NCBI RefSeq assembly: GCF_000763885.1
Contig: NZ_JRKO01000049.1
Location: 1-42,024 of the forward strand
DNA from: Paracoccus versutus
Lineage (GTDB): Bacteria > Pseudomonadota > Alphaproteobacteria > Rhodobacterales > Rhodobacteraceae
Length of the DNA stretch: 42,024 bases
Reading direction: 5' to 3'
Position numbers and translations under genes: made by a program
The notes under the pieces: generated by a model
What the model was told of the DNA's origin: nothing
Database searches by the model: none
The model's input: the letters and a program-made list of their open reading frames with translations, nothing else
Part shown: positions 16,219 through 23,833 of the stretch, piece after piece
Numbering within the stretch: the stretch's first letter is position 1
Layout of the letters: every line of letters starts with the position of its first letter

Positions 16219-17031
16219 ATGCTCGATCCCTACTCGCTCCGCTGGGGTCTGATCGCGGATGGCGAGCCGATCACCACGCCGACCGCCACCCTGTTCCCGG
16301 TGCTCCGGCGCGGCAGACCCGCCATGCTGAAACTGTCGTCGCAAGAGGACCAGCAGCGCGGCGCCGGGCTGATGGAATGGTGGAACGGGGACGGCGCGGC
16401 GCAGGTCTTCGCGCGGGACGAGAACGCCCTGCTGATGGAACGCGCCACGGGTCCGCAGTCGCTGGCCGATATGGCACGCGAAGGCTGCGACGATGAAGCC
16501 TGCCGCATCCTCTGCGCCACCGCCGCGAAGCTCCACGCCCCCCGGCCCGGCGCCCTTCCCGATCTGGTGCCTCTGACCCGGTGGTTCCGAGACCTCGAGC
16601 CCGCCGCCGCGAAACATGGCGGCATCCTTCTGCGTTGCGCGGACACCGCCCGGATGCTGCTGGCCGAGCCGCGCGATCGCGTGGTGCTGCATGGCGATCT
16701 GCACCATGACAACGTGCTGGACTTCGGCCCACGCGGCTGGCGCGCCACCGATCCCCACGGGTTGCTCGGCGAGCGAGGCTTCGACTTCGCCAATATCTTC
16801 ACCAACCCGGACCTGAGCGATCCCAGCCGGCCCGTCGCCACCGAGCCAGGCCGTTTCGCCCGCCGTGTGGATGTGGTTGCCGAGGCAGCGGGGCTGGAGC
16901 GCAAGCACCTGCTGCAATGGATCCTGGCATGGACCGGGTTGTCGGCGGCCTGGTTCCTGGAGGACGGCGATCCCCTGGCCGGGATCGACCTGCAGATCGC
17001 CGAGCTGGCGGCGGCGGAACTGGATCGGTAA
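16219..17031 (+). CDS. APH(6)/streptomycin 6-kinase-like phosphotransferase
   Basis: A 270-aa kinase of the aminoglycoside/hydroxyurea phosphotransferase group (APH_6_hur). The catalytic Brenner-type motif VVLHGDLHHDNVL is at about residues 155-167, followed by the metal-binding ATDPHGLLGERGFDFANIF at about 177-195; both read like known APH(6) enzymes. Such enzymes phosphorylate streptomycin at O-6 or hydroxyurea. Chromosomal homologues are widespread and many are not proven resistance genes. ATG 16219 is preferred because GGAG lies 7 bp upstream; the ATG at 16213 would be too close to it. No mobile element flanks it. Confidence 0.86.
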   Translation: MLDPYSLRWGLIADGEPITTPTATLFPVLRRGRPAMLKLSSQEDQQRGAGLMEWWNGDGAAQVFARDENALLMERATGPQSLADMAREGCDDEACRILCATAAKLHAPRPGALPDLVPLTRWFRDLEPAAAKHGGILLRCADTARMLLAEPRDRVVLHGDLHHDNVLDFGPRGWRATDPHGLLGERGFDFANIFTNPDLSDPSRPVATEPGRFARRVDVVAEAAGLERKHLLQWILAWTGLSAAWFLEDGDPLAGIDLQIAELAAAELDR

Positions 17032-17052
17032 GCGGTGACGTAAGCCCCCTGC

Positions 17053-17550
17053 TCAAACGAACAGTGCTCCTTGCATACGACCAGATGATAGTGACCGAGA
17101 TGCCATACGAATGGTGCTCTTCTCACGCAGGTTCGCAATGCGCGCACGTTGCCGCTCTTCCTCAGTCATGCTGTTCCAGACCTCAAGCCAAAGCTCGTCT
17201 TCGCGGACAGATTTTTTCAGTGCTTCTACGCGATCATATTCTGCGATACTATCGAAGATCAGGGTAATAAGACCGCCGCCCACCATAAGCGAGCTCATTC
17301 CGATTCGCTTCGCGACGGGGGAAGCCGTATCGAAGATAAGGCTAGCTGCTGTTCCGGTGAGGAATTGGATGTTGCTCGGCTGCATGTCAAAATGTGCCAT
17401 CACAACGAATTCCAAAAAACCGCCGCGTATGACATGCCGGGTTATATTCCCGAGAGCGAGGTTCTTGCGCAACGATGCAACAGCAATTTCAGAAAGAGTG
17501 CCTTGCGCGGAATTGTCGTTATTATCATCAACGGGGTTTGGACCAGACAT
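17053..17550 (-). CDS. hypothetical protein, 165 aa
   Basis: A protein of lower GC content than its neighbours. The N-terminal 20 residues are polar (MSGPNPVDDNNDNSAQG). Two hydrophobic stretches occur at about residues 43-52 (GGFLEFVVMAH) and 85-103 (MSSLMVGGGLITLIFDS), so one membrane helix is possible. The C-terminal third is charged and helical (ALKKSVREDELWLEVWNSMTEEERQRAR). I recognise no family. ATG 17548-17550 has GGAGAACACGC before it. The base composition suggests an acquired gene. Confidence 0.68.
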   Translation of the reverse strand: MSGPNPVDDNNDNSAQGTLSEIAVASLRKNLALGNITRHVIRGGFLEFVVMAHFDMQPSNIQFLTGTAASLIFDTASPVAKRIGMSSLMVGGGLITLIFDSIAEYDRVEALKKSVREDELWLEVWNSMTEEERQRARIANLREKSTIRMASRSLSSGRMQGALFV

Positions 17551-17691
17551 GCGTGTTCTCCATGAATACCTTGGGCATCACGGAGACGCAAAGCCCAGTA
17601 CAGAATGATGAATACGCAGAACGATTCCGTCAAGTAGAGGCTTCACGAGGAAATATGGCGGCACACTCCTATGCTTTCTCTCAGTGGCCGC

Positions 17692-17892
17692 CTAGTCAGC
17701 CGAGGCATAGATTAGCGCAATGTCGCGATGATGCAGGGCACAGACTGCTCCCTCGAATCTGACCACGGTGCGCTGCGGTTCCAGGACGATGATGCGGCCA
17801 TTCCGGAAACCGTATTGCCGGTCCCCGTCGGGCGCAGCTTCACATCCGGCAAGCACCTGAAGGGCAAGGCAAAGCGGCGATATCATCCTCAT
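17692..17892 (-). CDS. small putative lipoprotein, 66 aa
   Basis: The start MRMISPLCLALQVLAGCEAAP contains a lipobox LAGC, so the mature protein would begin at Cys17 and be lipid-anchored, leaving about 50 residues. No domain is recognised. ATG 17890-17892 follows CAGGAATCCCGCC. The short length lowers confidence. Confidence 0.55.
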   Translation of the reverse strand: MRMISPLCLALQVLAGCEAAPDGDRQYGFRNGRIIVLEPQRTVVRFEGAVCALHHRDIALIYASAD

Positions 17893-17993
17893 GGCGGGAT
17901 TCCTGTTTGGAACGTTGCTTTCGGTTCAACGCCCTTGAATCCAGCGGGTTCGCTATAGCGGTTTCAAAGCCGCGACACGGCGTCTCCCTGCCT

Positions 17994-18680
17994 TTACCCG
18001 CGTAGAAGGCGAGCGATCCGTTTCGCAGTTGCCCTGGCCGATGCGGGGTTCTGTCCTGTCACCAGCCGCCCGTCGGTGACGACATACGGGAGGAAAGGCA
18101 GCAGCGCCTTGCGATAGAGCGCGCCGCGGCGGACCATCTCGGCCTCGGCATCGAAGAGCATCGCTTTCGCCACCCCGGCCAGGATTTCCTCGCGCCAGGA
18201 AAACCCGGTGACACGGCGGCCCGAGACCAGAAGCGTGCCGTCCGAAAGCCGGGTGTTCAGCAGCCCGCAGTAGCCATGGCAGACCGCACCGACGATGCCG
18301 CCCCGCTCCCAGATCTCGCGGGTAAGGCGTTGCAATCCGGCGCTGTCGGGGAAGTCCCACATCACGCCATGCCCGCCGGTGAAGTAGATGGCATCGTATT
18401 CAGCCGGGTCAATGTTGTCGGGCGCGGCGGTATCCTCCAGCAGCACCATCCGGGCGGGGTCGTGCAACCAGCCCCGCGCCGAGGCGTCCAGCAGCGGCCA
18501 TTTCAGCGCCCGCGGTTCCAGCGGCACGCGGCCGCCCTCCGGGCTGACCAGGTGCTGCGCGTGGCCCTCGGCGGCGAAGATGTCCCAAGCATAGGTCAGT
18601 TCCGACAGCCACAAGCCAGTGGGGTGAGTCGGGTCGTCGTAATGCGCAACATTGGTCACGACATGCAGGATGCGTTTCAT
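17994..18680 (-). CDS. DJ-1/PfpI-superfamily protein (Hsp31-like)
   Basis: A 228-aa protein of the class I glutamine-amidotransferase-like fold. The nucleophile elbow GAVCHGYCG has its Cys at residue 134 followed by His, and YFTGGHGVMWDFP precedes it, as in Hsp31/glyoxalase III-type proteins. Members hydrate methylglyoxal, repair glycation or act as chaperones; which applies here is not shown. ATG 18678-18680; the frame continues upstream to 19370, but that part lies inside the next gene. It is 11 bp downstream of the OYE fragment on the same strand and must have been cotranscribed with it. The island at 19.6-26.05 kb has now cut both off from the MerR-controlled promoter. Confidence 0.88.
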   Translation of the reverse strand: MKRILHVVTNVAHYDDPTHPTGLWLSELTYAWDIFAAEGHAQHLVSPEGGRVPLEPRALKWPLLDASARGWLHDPARMVLLEDTAAPDNIDPAEYDAIYFTGGHGVMWDFPDSAGLQRLTREIWERGGIVGAVCHGYCGLLNTRLSDGTLLVSGRRVTGFSWREEILAGVAKAMLFDAEAEMVRRGALYRKALLPFLPYVVTDGRLVTGQNPASARATAKRIARLLRG

Positions 18681-18691
18681 GGCCGATCCTC

Positions 18692-19602
18692 TCACGCCTG
18701 ACGGCGGGCTTGCAACCAGGCGCGATAGCGGCGGCTGCGCCAGATTGTCCTGAGCTGGTCGCAGGCCACCACGCCGGGCGCCCAGGCACGGGGCGTCGGC
18801 CGCTTGCCTGCGCCCATGCGGCGCAACTGCCGTTTCGCCAGCGCCATGGTGGCAAGGCTCGCCAGCGGGCGGCTTTTCCAGCGGATCCCTGGCACCTCGA
18901 CCGCTGCCTCTCCCGCGCGCCAGCGGTTCGGCAGGTCGGGCGCAAAGGCCAGCGCCTGCGCAAGGCCGACCATGGCCACGCCGGGGCGGCCGTCCTCGGG
19001 GGCCAGCGCGGCCTCGGCCGTGGTGCGGCGGCGGATGCCGCCCGTGACCAGCACCGGCATCCGCGCCTCTGCCACCACGTCGCGGGCGAAATCGACGAAA
19101 TAGGCCTCGCGCGCCACGGTGCTGGCGGCGGCGGGACGGCCATGCATGGCGGGACTTTCGTAGCTGCCACCCGACAGCTCGACCAGATCGACGGGCATGT
19201 CGTTCAGCATCCGCACCACGGCGACGGCATCCTCGGCCCCGAAGCCGCCCTTCTGGAAATCCGAGGAATTCAGCTTCACCCCGACCCCGAAGCCGGGCGA
19301 GACCCGGGCGCGCACCGCCCGGACGATCTCGACCAGCAGCCGGGCGCGGTTCTCCAGGCTGCCGCCCCAACCGTCCGTCCGCAGATTGGTCAGCGGCGAC
19401 AGGAACTGGCTGAGCAGATAGCCATGCGCGGCATGGATCTGCACCCCGTCGAAGTCCGCCTGTTCGGCCAGCGCGGCAGTCTCGGCAAAGCGGGCGATCA
19501 CCGTTTCGATCTCGGCCCCGGTCATGGCGCGGGGCTTGGCGAACAGGCGCGATGCCCCCTCCATCCGCATCGGCACCGCAGAGGGCGCGATGGCCTCAGG
19601 TG
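18692..19602 (-). pseudogene. Old Yellow Enzyme gene, 3' part, cut off by island
   Basis: This is the C-terminal two-thirds (about 300 residues) of an NADH:flavin oxidoreductase. It has APSAVPMRMEG, the FMN/substrate-binding GVQIHAAHGYLLSQFLSP, the NLRTDGWGGSLENR segment and the GGIRRRTTAEAAL phosphate-binding region. It has no N-terminal strand-1 region: the frame begins at the island edge with a chance GTG at 19616-19618. The missing N-terminal part is at 26046-26436. Joining the two across the 12-13-bp att repeat gives the in-frame sequence TRAPE-AIAPSAVP and a protein of about 430 aa. The C-terminal half alone should be inactive, as it lacks part of the FMN barrel. Confidence 0.85.
19590..19602. 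repeat. left attachment core (attL)
   Basis: ATGGCCTCAGGTG here matches ATGGCTCAGGTG at 26046-26057 in the same orientation with one base difference in length. On the OYE strand both read GCACCTGAG or ACACCTGAG in the same codon phase, so exchange there keeps the reading frame. Confidence 0.75.
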
Positions 19603-19637
19603 TGACCGAAAACGCCACCTTGTGGCAGGGTCACACC
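19599..19637. promoter_or_regulatory. nested dyad at the left island edge, possible recombinase site
   Basis: A perfect 9-bp inverted repeat, GGTGTGACC at 19599-19607 and GGTCACACC at 19629-19637, encloses a second one, GCCAC/GTGGC at 19614-19618 and 19622-19626. It overlaps the att core. Paired core-type sites around a crossover are expected for tyrosine recombinases. Confidence 0.6.
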
Positions 19638-19723
19638 TTGCGGCAGGAAGCCCGGATCAGCCAGCCGACGCAAGCGGTTAGCTGAAATCCCGACACGCCA
19701 GAACAGCTCACGCAGTCGAAATG

Positions 19724-19792
19724 GGAAAGCGCTTTCCGCCTTGTCCTGAGCGCTTTCCGGGGACTGCGTGGATTTCGTCCTGACGGAAAGCG
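19724..19792. repeat. repeated CGCTTTCC boxes before the recombinase operon
   Basis: A perfect 14-bp palindrome GGAAAGCGCTTTCC (19724-19737) is followed by GCGCTTTCCGG (19750-19760) and the inverted CGGAAAGCG (19784-19792). Two of them also share a leading GTCCTGA. They end 12 bp before the first recombinase start and could be arm sites or an operator. Confidence 0.65.
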
Positions 19793-19804
19793 GGAGTAAC
19801 CAAG

Positions 19805-21166
19805 ATGGCCCGACCGCAGATTGCCGCTGCCCCGAAACACCCGCCCGCGCCCGTGGGGCGTGACGATGACCCCCTTGCCGATGTCGTGACCTGGGACAGC
19901 GAGCTTCCCGCCCTCGGCCTGCGCAACCGCTTCGGCAGGGAAAGCTGGATCGTCCAGGCCCGGATCGGCGGGCGCAGCACCCGGCGCACACTCGGCGCGG
20001 CCTCGACCTTGACTCAGGAGGCCGCCCGCCAGGCAGCAGCAGCCGTCCTCGATACGCTGCGCGCCGAACGAGCCGAGGCGGCGATCAGCCCCGATACGAC
20101 CATGGCCGAGTTCGCGGAACGGTGGTTGGCGGATTGCGCGGGCCAGTGGAAACCCTCAACGCTGGTGGGGCATCGCTACGGCATCAAGGGGCACATCCTG
20201 CCCTCTCTCGGTGAGACGCCCGTCGCGGCGCTGACCGCCGAGGACGTCGCGGGTTGGTTCGCAGCCCTGCCTTGTGCGCCGGGCGGCCGCAACCGGGTGC
20301 TGGCGGTTCTCTCCGGCATGATGCGCCATGCCGAACTGCTGGGGTTGCGCGCACCCGGCAGCAATCCCTGCGCCGGGATGCGGCGCAAGAAATCCGGCTT
20401 CACCGCCACGGTGCTGCGCGCGAAGGACTATGTCCGGCTCGGCCGTGCCCTCGACGCGCGGGAGGGGCAGGCGCCCCTGCTGGTTGCGCTGATCCGTTTC
20501 CTCGCCCTGACGGGCTGCCGGCGCGGCGAAGCGGCGACCCTACGTTGGGACTGGATCGACGGGCCGCGCGCCGCCTTGCCCGATGCCAAGGCCGGGCCGC
20601 GCTCGATCTGGCTCGGGACGCCCGCCCTCGATCTCCTGGCCTCCCTGCCGCGCACCGGCGATCTGGTCTTCGGGCAGGATGGCACGCCGGTCAGCACTCC
20701 TCGGCTCGACAAGCTGTGGCGCGAGATCAGGACCGCGATCAGGATGCCGGGTCTGCGGCTGCACGACCTGCGCCACAGCTTCGCCACCACCGCCGTCAGT
20801 GCGGGCGAACCGCTGCGCACCGTCGCCGGGCTGCTGGGTCACAGCGATCTGGCGATCACCGAGGGCTATACCCACCTGGCCGACGATACGCTGCGCAAGG
20901 CGGCGGCGAGCGTGGGCAAGCATCTGAACGATGCCCTCACCCGGAAGGGCCGCCAGCCCGCCACCGATGTCAGGGCCGGAAAATCTGCCGAGGCCGCCAA
21001 ACCGCCAGCGAGCCAACCCGCCATCCCGCCGCAGCTGCTGCGGGAATACAAACGCTCCCGCCTGCTGATCCCGGCCTTCTGCGAAAAGCATGGACTGGAC
21101 CCAAAACTGTTCTGGAAGGCGGTGAAAGCCGATCTTGCGCTCAATCAGAAGGAGCCCGGCCAATGA
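19805..21166 (+). CDS. tyrosine recombinase/integrase 1
   Basis: A 453-aa site-specific recombinase. The N-terminal SAM-like core-binding domain is at about 95-190 (TMAEFAERWLADCAGQWKPSTL). The catalytic domain at about 205-365 has R239 (TGCRRGE), a Lys in DAKAG, H320 and R323 (HDLRHS), H346 (LLGHSD) and the nucleophile Y355 (GYTHL), so all active-site residues are present. About 95 residues follow the Tyr (RQPATDVRAGKS to KEPGQ), an extension unusual for the family, containing LIPAFCEKHGLDPKLFWKAV, which looks like a small helical DNA-binding element. The start ATG follows GCGGGAG. It overlaps integrase 2 by four bases (ATGA), so the two are translated together and probably cooperate. Confidence 0.93.
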   Translation: MARPQIAAAPKHPPAPVGRDDDPLADVVTWDSELPALGLRNRFGRESWIVQARIGGRSTRRTLGAASTLTQEAARQAAAAVLDTLRAERAEAAISPDTTMAEFAERWLADCAGQWKPSTLVGHRYGIKGHILPSLGETPVAALTAEDVAGWFAALPCAPGGRNRVLAVLSGMMRHAELLGLRAPGSNPCAGMRRKKSGFTATVLRAKDYVRLGRALDAREGQAPLLVALIRFLALTGCRRGEAATLRWDWIDGPRAALPDAKAGPRSIWLGTPALDLLASLPRTGDLVFGQDGTPVSTPRLDKLWREIRTAIRMPGLRLHDLRHSFATTAVSAGEPLRTVAGLLGHSDLAITEGYTHLADDTLRKAAASVGKHLNDALTRKGRQPATDVRAGKSAEAAKPPASQPAIPPQLLREYKRSRLLIPAFCEKHGLDPKLFWKAVKADLALNQKEPGQ

Positions 21167-22347
21167 CCGTCCCCAACCTCTTCACCCCGGCGGTGATCCG
21201 CAACGCCCGTCCCGGCAAGCGCGAATACACCCTGCACGATGCCCATGTGTCCGGCCTCGGCCTGAGGGTGCAGCCCTCGGGCGCCAAGTCATGGACCCTG
21301 CGGATGGGGAATCGCCGCATCACCATCGGCGCGGTGGATCGGATCGACCTGACCGACGCCCGCGCCCAGGCCCTGAAGCTGATCGCGGGGGAGGCCCCGC
21401 CTCCCCCGCCCCTCTCGGCCACCGCGCTGACCTTCAATGCCCTGGCCGACGCCTTCCTCTCGGCCAGGCAGGGTGTCTACAAGCCCGAGACGCTGGCTTC
21501 CTGTCGCGTCTACCTCGACACCCAGCTTCGTCCCGCTTTCGGCAAGCGTCCGGTGCTGCGGCTGACCACGCCAGAGATCGCGCAATGGTTCCACAGCTAT
21601 TCCCGCACCCGGCCCGGTGGTGCCAATCAGGCGCTTGGATTGTTGGTCACCATGCTGAACTTCGCGCGATCCGCCAAGCTGATCCCGAAGGATGCGCCCA
21701 ACCCCTGCGCACCGATCCGCAAGAACCGGCGCAAGGCGCGTGGACGGCTGCTGTCCAGCGATCAGATCACCGCCCTCGGCAAGGCCTTGAGATCCTGCCC
21801 GCCGTCGCATCGCGACGCGGCCGATGCCGTCCGGTTGATCCTGCTGACCGGCTGCCGGTCGGGAGAGATCCTGCGGCTACGCTGGTCCGAGGTCCTGCCG
21901 GATCGGCTGTCACTGGCAGCGACCAAGACCGGGCCGCGCGAGGTGCTGCTGTCCTCGCCCGCGATCCGGTTGCTTGCGAAACGGAAGAAGGGCGCGATCT
22001 CGCCCTTCGTCTTCCCGTCGTCACGCCTGCCGAATGCCCCCATCGGCAAGATCGATCATCAATGGTCCGTCATCCGCTGGCGGGCGGGCCTGCCCGACGA
22101 TATCCGGCTGCACGACCTGCGCCATACCTATGCCAGCCACGCCATCATGCAGGGCCAGAGCCTGACCATTGCCGGGAAACTCCTCGGTCATGCCAGACCT
22201 GCCAGCACGGAACGCTATGCCCATCTTGACGGGCAGTATCTCGCGACAGCGGCGGAAAGAGTGGCCGGAATTGTCGGAAACATGATGATTGGCGCGCCAC
22301 CAGTTCTTAACGGTCCAGGACTCCCAAAACCACTTGACGCAATTTAA
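21163..22347 (+). CDS. tyrosine recombinase/integrase 2
   Basis: A 394-aa recombinase. An arm-binding-like domain with DUF4102 character lies at about residues 5-75 (LFTPAVIRNARPGKREYTLHDAHVSGLGLRV), a core-binding domain at about 87-185 and a catalytic domain at about 195-365. Catalytic residues are R232 (TGCRSGE), a Lys in ATKTG, H317 and R320 (HDLRHT), H343 (LLGHAR) and Y352 (ERYAHL). Translation is coupled to integrase 1 by the ATGA overlap. The frame is open far upstream, but that reading lies inside integrase 1 in another frame. Integrase 2 is closer to phage/island integrases; integrase 1 has the odd tail. Confidence 0.93.
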   Translation: MTVPNLFTPAVIRNARPGKREYTLHDAHVSGLGLRVQPSGAKSWTLRMGNRRITIGAVDRIDLTDARAQALKLIAGEAPPPPPLSATALTFNALADAFLSARQGVYKPETLASCRVYLDTQLRPAFGKRPVLRLTTPEIAQWFHSYSRTRPGGANQALGLLVTMLNFARSAKLIPKDAPNPCAPIRKNRRKARGRLLSSDQITALGKALRSCPPSHRDAADAVRLILLTGCRSGEILRLRWSEVLPDRLSLAATKTGPREVLLSSPAIRLLAKRKKGAISPFVFPSSRLPNAPIGKIDHQWSVIRWRAGLPDDIRLHDLRHTYASHAIMQGQSLTIAGKLLGHARPASTERYAHLDGQYLATAAERVAGIVGNMMIGAPPVLNGPGLPKPLDAI

Positions 22348-22384
22348 ACATATGTCACTATTGGTCAACACATAGGAGGAAATC

Positions 22385-22756
22385 TTGTCTATTTTTTATA
22401 TCCCTCCAACAACAAAAAAACAGATCGTCATGATCGTAGCATTTCTCACATTTTCTTCGAACGCGACTGCACAGCCCATCGTTGAACAGGTTTCACCCAA
22501 AAAACCGCAACTTGATGATTCTCAAAAAAGCAAGTTAGGAGACCTTCTTCCATATCTAGAATCCGGAGAATTCGGACTTATTCCACTTGACCCAGGGATA
22601 AATGACGATCAAATCCCAGAAATTATAGATAATCTTGGCCTTCTCTACTGCCCCAATTGCTACCCCGGGGGTAGCAAAATTCCCGGCATGCCAAAAATAC
22701 CGCCATTACCGATCCCAGAACCTACTCCAAATGCAAATAATATGGGAGGTCTATAA
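22385..22756 (+). CDS. secreted hypothetical protein, island cargo gene A
   Basis: A 123-aa AT-rich gene, the first of three in a tight operon. It starts with TTG at 22385 after AGGAGGAAATC, an almost perfect Shine-Dalgarno sequence, which decides this start. Residues about 12-30 form a signal peptide (IVMIVAFLTFSSNATA, cut before QPIVE). The mature part is acidic in its middle, has one CPNC pair and ends in a Pro-rich tail (PKIPPLPIPEPTPN). No family is recognised. The stop is 2 bp before gene B. GC content is far below the flanking chromosome. Confidence 0.75.
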   Translation: MSIFYIPPTTKKQIVMIVAFLTFSSNATAQPIVEQVSPKKPQLDDSQKSKLGDLLPYLESGEFGLIPLDPGINDDQIPEIIDNLGLLYCPNCYPGGSKIPGMPKIPPLPIPEPTPNANNMGGL

Positions 22757-22758
22757 AA

Positions 22759-23343
22759 TTGTGCAGAATAGTCTTCTTTGCCACAAAACAGACAATAATT
22801 TCTTTTGTTTTCTGCATATTGCTCTCCAGCAATACTTTCGCACAGCAATGCAAAGAAATTCCACTGCATATTAGATCTGTAGAAAAAGTTTATTCTCTGC
22901 AAAATGTGTGCAATTGGATTGCTTCCAGCATGAGCGAGAAAGCAAGTTGCATTTATTCAGGATACTGGGTCTGGAAGTCCGACCCTTGGTGGGTATCGAT
23001 CTCTCCTATTACCACGTCCGAACAAGGATTCATAGAGCATGAAATAGTGATAGCAGGACCTGGGAAATTCTTGACTGGCACATATCGAGTGGGTTACGAG
23101 CGTTTAGTAATACGGATAATTTTATTTTACTCGTCAGATTGCGCCGAAATTCCGTATATTTATTTAAGACTTGCGCTTGGGAATCGAAAAAATAGCGACG
23201 AAATTTTTACGGAAGGCGGCAACACAAAAATTTTCGATCCAGGAGAAGGTTGGACTGCGGGCTTCGAAAAGCACATTCATGCAGCCATTAGGCATGGCGC
23301 GGAAAAAGAAATAGCTGCAATATGGGGAGAACATGAAGAATGA
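22759..23343 (+). CDS. secreted hypothetical protein, island cargo gene B
   Basis: A 194-aa protein. It starts with TTG at 22759, 9 bp after GGGAGG. Residues about 1-29 form a signal peptide (IISFVFCILLSSNTFA, cut before QQCKE). The mature protein has four cysteines (QQCKE, NVCNW, ASCIYS, SDCAE) suggesting two disulfides, and is rich in beta-type segments (YWVWKSDPWWVSISP, GTYRVGYERLVIRIILFY). No family is recognised. It overlaps gene C by four bases (ATGA), so the three genes are one translational unit. Confidence 0.78.
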   Translation: MCRIVFFATKQTIISFVFCILLSSNTFAQQCKEIPLHIRSVEKVYSLQNVCNWIASSMSEKASCIYSGYWVWKSDPWWVSISPITTSEQGFIEHEIVIAGPGKFLTGTYRVGYERLVIRIILFYSSDCAEIPYIYLRLALGNRKNSDEIFTEGGNTKIFDPGEGWTAGFEKHIHAAIRHGAEKEIAAIWGEHEE

Positions 23344-23795
23344 TGCGCCTGCGGACCTTTAGAATCCTTGTTGGATCAATCATCCTAATATCCCACTTCT
23401 CGGCCATTTTCCTCATGGCTGGGTTTTCATTATGGTACGACCTCCCTACGAAAGAGTTGGTACGTAACGTGGTCGCTATTACACCAATAGCAGGACTGTA
23501 TGCAATAACTTACTATCGGTATATAGCTGTAAATCCAACTGAGATCGCAAGCGAAGTTGGACGGCAGATAGGCAGAGCGAGCCTTCTAACACAATGTGGA
23601 GTTATCGGAATTTTTAGCTTAATCCTAGTAATGTCGCCAATATTTTTCTTTCCCGGCCCCGGAGTAATAGACGACGCCACAATATTTGTTGGAGGGTTGG
23701 AAACGGTTTTTGGAGCCTTTATCGCCAGGACATTTAACCTTCTATTTCCAAGTGAATTACTTGGTGAGGCAATGCAAGAGAATTCTACCGACTAA
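23340..23795 (+). CDS. membrane protein, island cargo gene C
   Basis: A 151-aa protein with three or four membrane segments: about 8-30 (ILVGSIILISHFSAIFLMAGF), 41-62 (VVAITPIAGLYAITYYRYIAV), 82-104 (LLTQCGVIGIFSLILVMSPIFFF) and perhaps 118-137. The start codon overlaps the gene B stop. No family is recognised. A membrane protein translationally coupled to two secreted proteins suggests an envelope complex, or immunity to, or export of, the partners; this is inference. The IS element lies 38 bp past the stop. Confidence 0.78.
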   Translation: MMRLRTFRILVGSIILISHFSAIFLMAGFSLWYDLPTKELVRNVVAITPIAGLYAITYYRYIAVNPTEIASEVGRQIGRASLLTQCGVIGIFSLILVMSPIFFFPGPGVIDDATIFVGGLETVFGAFIARTFNLLFPSELLGEAMQENSTD

Positions 23796-23833
23796 GGTTA
23801 GGATTACAGTTCGTTTTCTTGGGTGGCTCTAGC

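Noticed and set aside
18681..19370. Long upstream extension of the DJ-1-like gene
   Set aside because: It lies in another frame within the OYE gene; the DJ-1-like family pattern begins at the ATG at 18678-18680.
20254..21162. Extension of integrase 2 to a 697-codon protein
   Set aside because: This part lies within integrase 1 in another frame; integrase 2 begins at the ATGA overlap.
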